Assembly: GCF_003991195.1 (NCBI RefSeq)
Contig: NZ_RCWL01000002.1
Span: forward strand, 372,001-436,000
Reading direction: 5' to 3'
DNA length: 64,000 nucleotides
Origin: Gynurincola endophyticus
GTDB lineage: Bacteria > Bacteroidota > Bacteroidia > Chitinophagales > Chitinophagaceae
The notes under the pieces were generated by a model. That model ran no database searches. It was not told the DNA's origin and saw nothing but the letters and a program-made list of their open reading frames with translations. The position numbers and the translations under genes were made by a program. Shown here one piece after another: positions 60,917 through 64,000 of this stretch (the stretch's first letter is position 1; every line of letters starts with the position of its first letter).

Positions 60917-62956
60917 CTAGTTCACAAAGCTCCAGTAAATACCGATCCGGAATACCAGCCCGTTAGCAGGATAGTTTAATATAGGAACGTTATTCTTGAT
61001 AAAATCTTGTGCACCAAAGTCAAACGCGTTTAAATTTTCGGCACGTACATACGCACTGAATGAGCGGATTCTGAAATGCATATAGGCAGCAATATCAGGA
61101 CGTTGCAGTTGTACTTTCTGATTTTCCTGGAAATAGAACTGCCCTAATAACGGAGAATAAGCATTGGCATAATAAGGTGTAAAATATCTGGCTTCCACAC
61201 CGAGACTCATCAGCAGGTTTCTGAAGCCCACACTGCCTTCATACCCGAACTGTGTACGGGCAGAAAACAAAGGTAAATTTACCGGTCCGTTACCGATTCT
61301 TTGCTGGAAAGTTCCCCATAATTTCCATACCAATGTTTTTGTAACGGAGATATGTTTTTCCCCGTCAATCTTTAATACATTGAATAAACTGGTGGCCTGT
61401 TTCGGTTGGTAATAATTTTCAAAATAAGTGAGGTTATTAATCAGGTAATAGGTACCTGTTAATTTGAACTTAGCTGCCGGATTATCAATAGCGCCAAAAA
61501 TAGCGGTGATATTTTCTTTGTTATAGCTAAATGGTACTGTATCTAAGAAAAAGCTACTGTTGGTTTCGAATATATACGACGGAGTACGATTCGTATTTTG
61601 TGCGCCAACCTGTAAATAACCGATTTTACGGCTGATGTATCTTTTGAGACTGGCATATGCCCAATAATCGGCAGCATTATGCCCTCCTACCCAAAACGCA
61701 CCATTCAACGCCATATCCCATTTCTGATTACGTGTACGGTTTCTATATTCACCATGTACGTAAATATTACTGAGATTGGTAGTACTGGAATCTCTGCTGA
61801 AGTTACCGGTAATATGCTGATAAGCTGCGCCCAGTTTTATATATTGCTGGGTATTCTTTTTATCAGGAAATGAGTAAAAAGAAAAATCATTGGTGAGTAC
61901 ACGCCACAGGTCTTGTCTGAATAGCGAGTCTGTCGGAGAATCAAATAAAACACCGTAATGATCGAAATAGTAAGTGCTGTCAGCACCAAAATCTTTAAAC
62001 CTGTATTTATAGGTAGAGTAATTTGCGGTATGTTCCAGTCTCAAACGCGGATAGAATAAAGGAATGGTAACGCTGTCATTTACGATGGAATCTTTTTGTC
62101 CGATATCATATTGTTGTCTGAAAACATAAGAAGAATTGGTATAAAGTGTACCGGTATTGATAGTCGTTCCATATAAAGAAGAAACACCGGCATTATTGTT
62201 TCCTAATTGTGTCGGAATATTACTGCGGTCGTAAAACGATCCGGTTTTATCATTGAGGTAATCCTGATCGGTTTGAATACCGCCGTTTTCACTCGAACCG
62301 AGTTTATTACCAATAATTAATAAAAAGTTTTGGTACCGTTTATTTTTCGACTGATACCAGGAAGTAAATTTATAACTGTTGTGGTTGCTGTTCTGGTTTT
62401 GCATGATTCCTTTTGAGTTGATCAAACGGTAGTTAAAAGCAGCATTCCAGTTCGGGCGGATATTTTGTGTATGCACGATATCGATAATCTGCTCGGTTCC
62501 GGTACCGATCACATAACCGAGTTCAGTGTAAGGCCTGGTTGTATTGTAGAAACGAGTATCTTCTATTCTGAAGTTATAGCGGTCATAAGCATGAAAACCA
62601 TGATCCCAGCCTGCTTTCATATTCGGATTAAACAGAAAGCTCTGGGTGGCATTCCCGATATTACCGAGAGTATTGTCGTGCCATTTCACCGGGTATAATT
62701 TTGTAAAATCATACACACTCGAATCAAAACCGCGCATCCTGGTAGAATCGAGGTATCTGAATCTGATCGTAATAGAATCTTCCAATCCGGTACGGTGTTT
62801 TAAGGAATCCTGTTTCTGGCCGGTTTGTGCGCCCATGCCACCACGTCCCATATTATTCATCCTTCCGGTAATTCCACCCTGCGCAAATACATCAGCAGTG
62901 CTGATGAGTAAAATGCAACTTAATATTGCGATAATATAGCTAAACTTCAATGTCAA
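60917..62956 (-). CDS. putative porin (Porin_10 family)
   Basis: 679 residues. Signal peptide (to about residue 26), then a short Gly- and Met-rich linker (GGITGRMNNMGRGGMGAQTG), and a beta barrel with the Porin_10 features: RFRYLDSTRMRGFDSSVYDFTKLYP, LGNIGNATQSFLFNP, GTGTEQIIDIVHTQNIRPNWNAAFNYRLINSKG, and C-terminal RIGIYWSFVN. Outer-membrane protein, substrate unknown. It follows pnp by 21 bp and may be co-transcribed. Confidence 0.85.
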   Translation of the reverse strand: MTLKFSYIIAILSCILLISTADVFAQGGITGRMNNMGRGGMGAQTGQKQDSLKHRTGLEDSITIRFRYLDSTRMRGFDSSVYDFTKLYPVKWHDNTLGNIGNATQSFLFNPNMKAGWDHGFHAYDRYNFRIEDTRFYNTTRPYTELGYVIGTGTEQIIDIVHTQNIRPNWNAAFNYRLINSKGIMQNQNSNHNSYKFTSWYQSKNKRYQNFLLIIGNKLGSSENGGIQTDQDYLNDKTGSFYDRSNIPTQLGNNNAGVSSLYGTTINTGTLYTNSSYVFRQQYDIGQKDSIVNDSVTIPLFYPRLRLEHTANYSTYKYRFKDFGADSTYYFDHYGVLFDSPTDSLFRQDLWRVLTNDFSFYSFPDKKNTQQYIKLGAAYQHITGNFSRDSSTTNLSNIYVHGEYRNRTRNQKWDMALNGAFWVGGHNAADYWAYASLKRYISRKIGYLQVGAQNTNRTPSYIFETNSSFFLDTVPFSYNKENITAIFGAIDNPAAKFKLTGTYYLINNLTYFENYYQPKQATSLFNVLKIDGEKHISVTKTLVWKLWGTFQQRIGNGPVNLPLFSARTQFGYEGSVGFRNLLMSLGVEARYFTPYYANAYSPLLGQFYFQENQKVQLQRPDIAAYMHFRIRSFSAYVRAENLNAFDFGAQDFIKNNVPILNYPANGLVFRIGIYWSFVN

Positions 62957-62977
62957 AGTTGATGATTTTCAGGAAAA

Positions 62978-63802
62978 CTAAGGTAAACGCTCGATTAATT
63001 TTTCATAAATAGCGGTGAGTTTGGGTTCAGCTGCGTGTGCGGCTTCCAATACTTCTTCGTGTGTGATCGTATTATCAATATCTCTGATGCCGATATCGGT
63101 GATGACACTCATCGCAAATACTTTCATTCCGCCGTGAATGGCTACGATTACTTCGGGTACAGTGCTCATCCCAACTGCATCGCCTCCTAATACATGGATC
63201 ATTTTATACTCTGCATGTGTTTCGAAAGTAGGGCCGGTTACTGCGTAATAAACGCCTTCTCTTACCGGATGGCCCAGCTCTGCCGCGATTTCTTTTGCAG
63301 CAGTGATGAAAACTTTAGCATAAGGTTCACTCATATCCGGGAAACGCGGTCCTAACTCTTCTACATTTTTCCCTATCAGCGGATTGGGAACATTAAGATG
63401 GATATGATCGGTAATGATCATCAGATCACCTACTTTAAAGTTTGGATTAACCCCTCCTGCAGCATTGGATAACAAAACGGTTTCAACACCCAGAGCCTTA
63501 AAAACGCGGATAGGATAAACTACCTGATCCATTGTGTAGCCTTCATAAAAATGAAAACGGCCGGCCATGGCAACTACTTTTTTGCCGCCCAGGGTTCCGA
63601 AAATCAATTTACCGCTATGGCCCTGAACCGTAGAAACGGGAAAATGTGGAATGTCGTGGTAAGAAATTTCTTTTTCTACCTGAATTTTAGTGGCAAAATT
63701 GCCCAAACCGCTGCCTAAAACGATACCAATTGCCGGTGTATCGGCATATTGACTTTTCAAAAACTCCCTGGTTTCTCTCAATTGTTCCAGAATCTTCGCC
63801 AT
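62978..63802 (-). CDS. purine-nucleoside phosphorylase
   Basis: 274 residues, trimeric low-molecular-mass PNP family (inosine/guanosine). It cleaves purine ribonucleosides with phosphate for base salvage. Visible are IGIVLGSGLGNFATKI, VSTVQGHSGKLIFG, AMAGRFHFYEGY, LLSNAAGGVNP, ITDHIHLNVPNPLIG, and GPTFETHAEYKMIHVLGGDAVGMSTVPEVIVA, which includes the Glu and Asn/Thr substrate ligands. It is preceded by an exact -7 box and followed closely by the porin gene. Confidence 0.94.
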   Translation of the reverse strand: MAKILEQLRETREFLKSQYADTPAIGIVLGSGLGNFATKIQVEKEISYHDIPHFPVSTVQGHSGKLIFGTLGGKKVVAMAGRFHFYEGYTMDQVVYPIRVFKALGVETVLLSNAAGGVNPNFKVGDLMIITDHIHLNVPNPLIGKNVEELGPRFPDMSEPYAKVFITAAKEIAAELGHPVREGVYYAVTGPTFETHAEYKMIHVLGGDAVGMSTVPEVIVAIHGGMKVFAMSVITDIGIRDIDNTITHEEVLEAAHAAEPKLTAIYEKLIERLP

Positions 63803-63824
63803 AAAGTAAAATGATTGAATGCAG

Positions 63825-63832
63825 CAAATATA
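63825..63832 (-). promoter_or_regulatory. -7 box of the pnp gene
   Basis: Minus-strand TATATTTG matches TAnnTTTG exactly, 22 bp from the ATG. No exact -33 TTTG. Confidence 0.5.
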
Positions 63833-64000
63833 GTAAATCGGGATGTTTCCAGTATTTAATCTGCGCTTGTATAACTGCTAAAAGTGCTAAATAGTTTATA
63901 AAGTTTGGAAAGAATGCACAAAAAAACTTCAATAAAGTATCGAAAACAATGATATGTGAAGAAATTTAGCGACTTGTATTGGTAGTCAGGCGATTTTGCT

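Noticed and set aside
63840-64000. Possible gene at the right edge
   Set aside because: No open frame with protein character was found in the last 160 bases.

Overview
The window is chromosomal DNA from a member of the Bacteroidota, most like the Chitinophagaceae. The evidence is the gene content (two TonB-dependent receptors, one Oar-like; TamB; a DUF2911 protein; Porin_10; a HYC_CC_PP protein; a PIG-L/GATase-like fusion), the near absence of Shine-Dalgarno sequences, and repeated upstream boxes matching the Bacteroidota -7 element TAnnTTTG. The family assignment is inference; the phylum is well supported.

Layout. 0-5.7 kb: a partial DUF6580 membrane protein, manA, a yraN gene interrupted by an in-frame TGA, a YkgJ-type cysteine cluster protein, xerD, a sigma factor with a probable membrane anti-sigma partner, and a DUF2911 protein. 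5.7-15.4 kb: a leftward operon (PIG-L protein, two tiny membrane proteins, sodium:solute symporter), an M14 carboxypeptidase, gamma-glutamyltransferase and a DinB-like protein. 15.4-25.4 kb: tamB, ribBA and a large Oar-like receptor. 25.5-33.4 kb: an esterase divergent from an ATP-grasp protein, a YbdK/GCS2 amidoligase, a lipoprotein amidohydrolase, a GDSL lipoprotein, a class I glutamine amidotransferase and a second ATP-grasp-like protein. This looks like a pathway for making or modifying a small peptide-like compound and is the best candidate for an uncharacterised system. 33.4-38.5 kb: an array of REP-like palindromes, tRNA-Leu(CAG), a CPBP protease, and a siderophore-type receptor translationally coupled to a PepSY membrane protein.

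38.6-45.1 kb is a visibly AT-rich, gene-poor island read almost entirely leftward. It holds two paralogous lipoproteins on either side of an HExxH fragment, small membrane proteins, a decayed Sel1-repeat gene and other coding debris. It resembles an eroded toxin/immunity region, but no intact toxin is visible.

45.1-49.8 kb carries a two-component system followed by an isoprenylcysteine-methyltransferase-like protein, an Omp85-type outer-membrane protein and an EamA protein. The direct repeat CAGAATT-N4-CAGAATT lies 24-25 bp upstream of the -7 box in front of three of these units. It is a strong candidate binding site for the response regulator and implies autoregulation. 49.9-57.7 kb: secreted proteins and lipoproteins, a siderophore-interacting protein, a Crp/Fnr regulator with an SDR, a CPCC protein, and nitronate monooxygenase divergent from a MarR regulator and a membrane protein. 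57.8-63.8 kb: a leftward metal-handling set (outer-membrane protein, thioredoxin-like protein, two HMA proteins, one with a metallothionein-like tail, and a HYC_CC_PP protein), then a Porin_10 protein and purine nucleoside phosphorylase.

How the genes fit together: the receptor, PepSY protein and SIP protein suggest siderophore-iron uptake and reduction; the HMA, thioredoxin and HYC_CC_PP set suggests periplasmic copper or heavy-metal handling; manA, ribBA, pnp and xerD are core metabolism and chromosome maintenance. All functional assignments come from motifs and remembered family features, without database searches.
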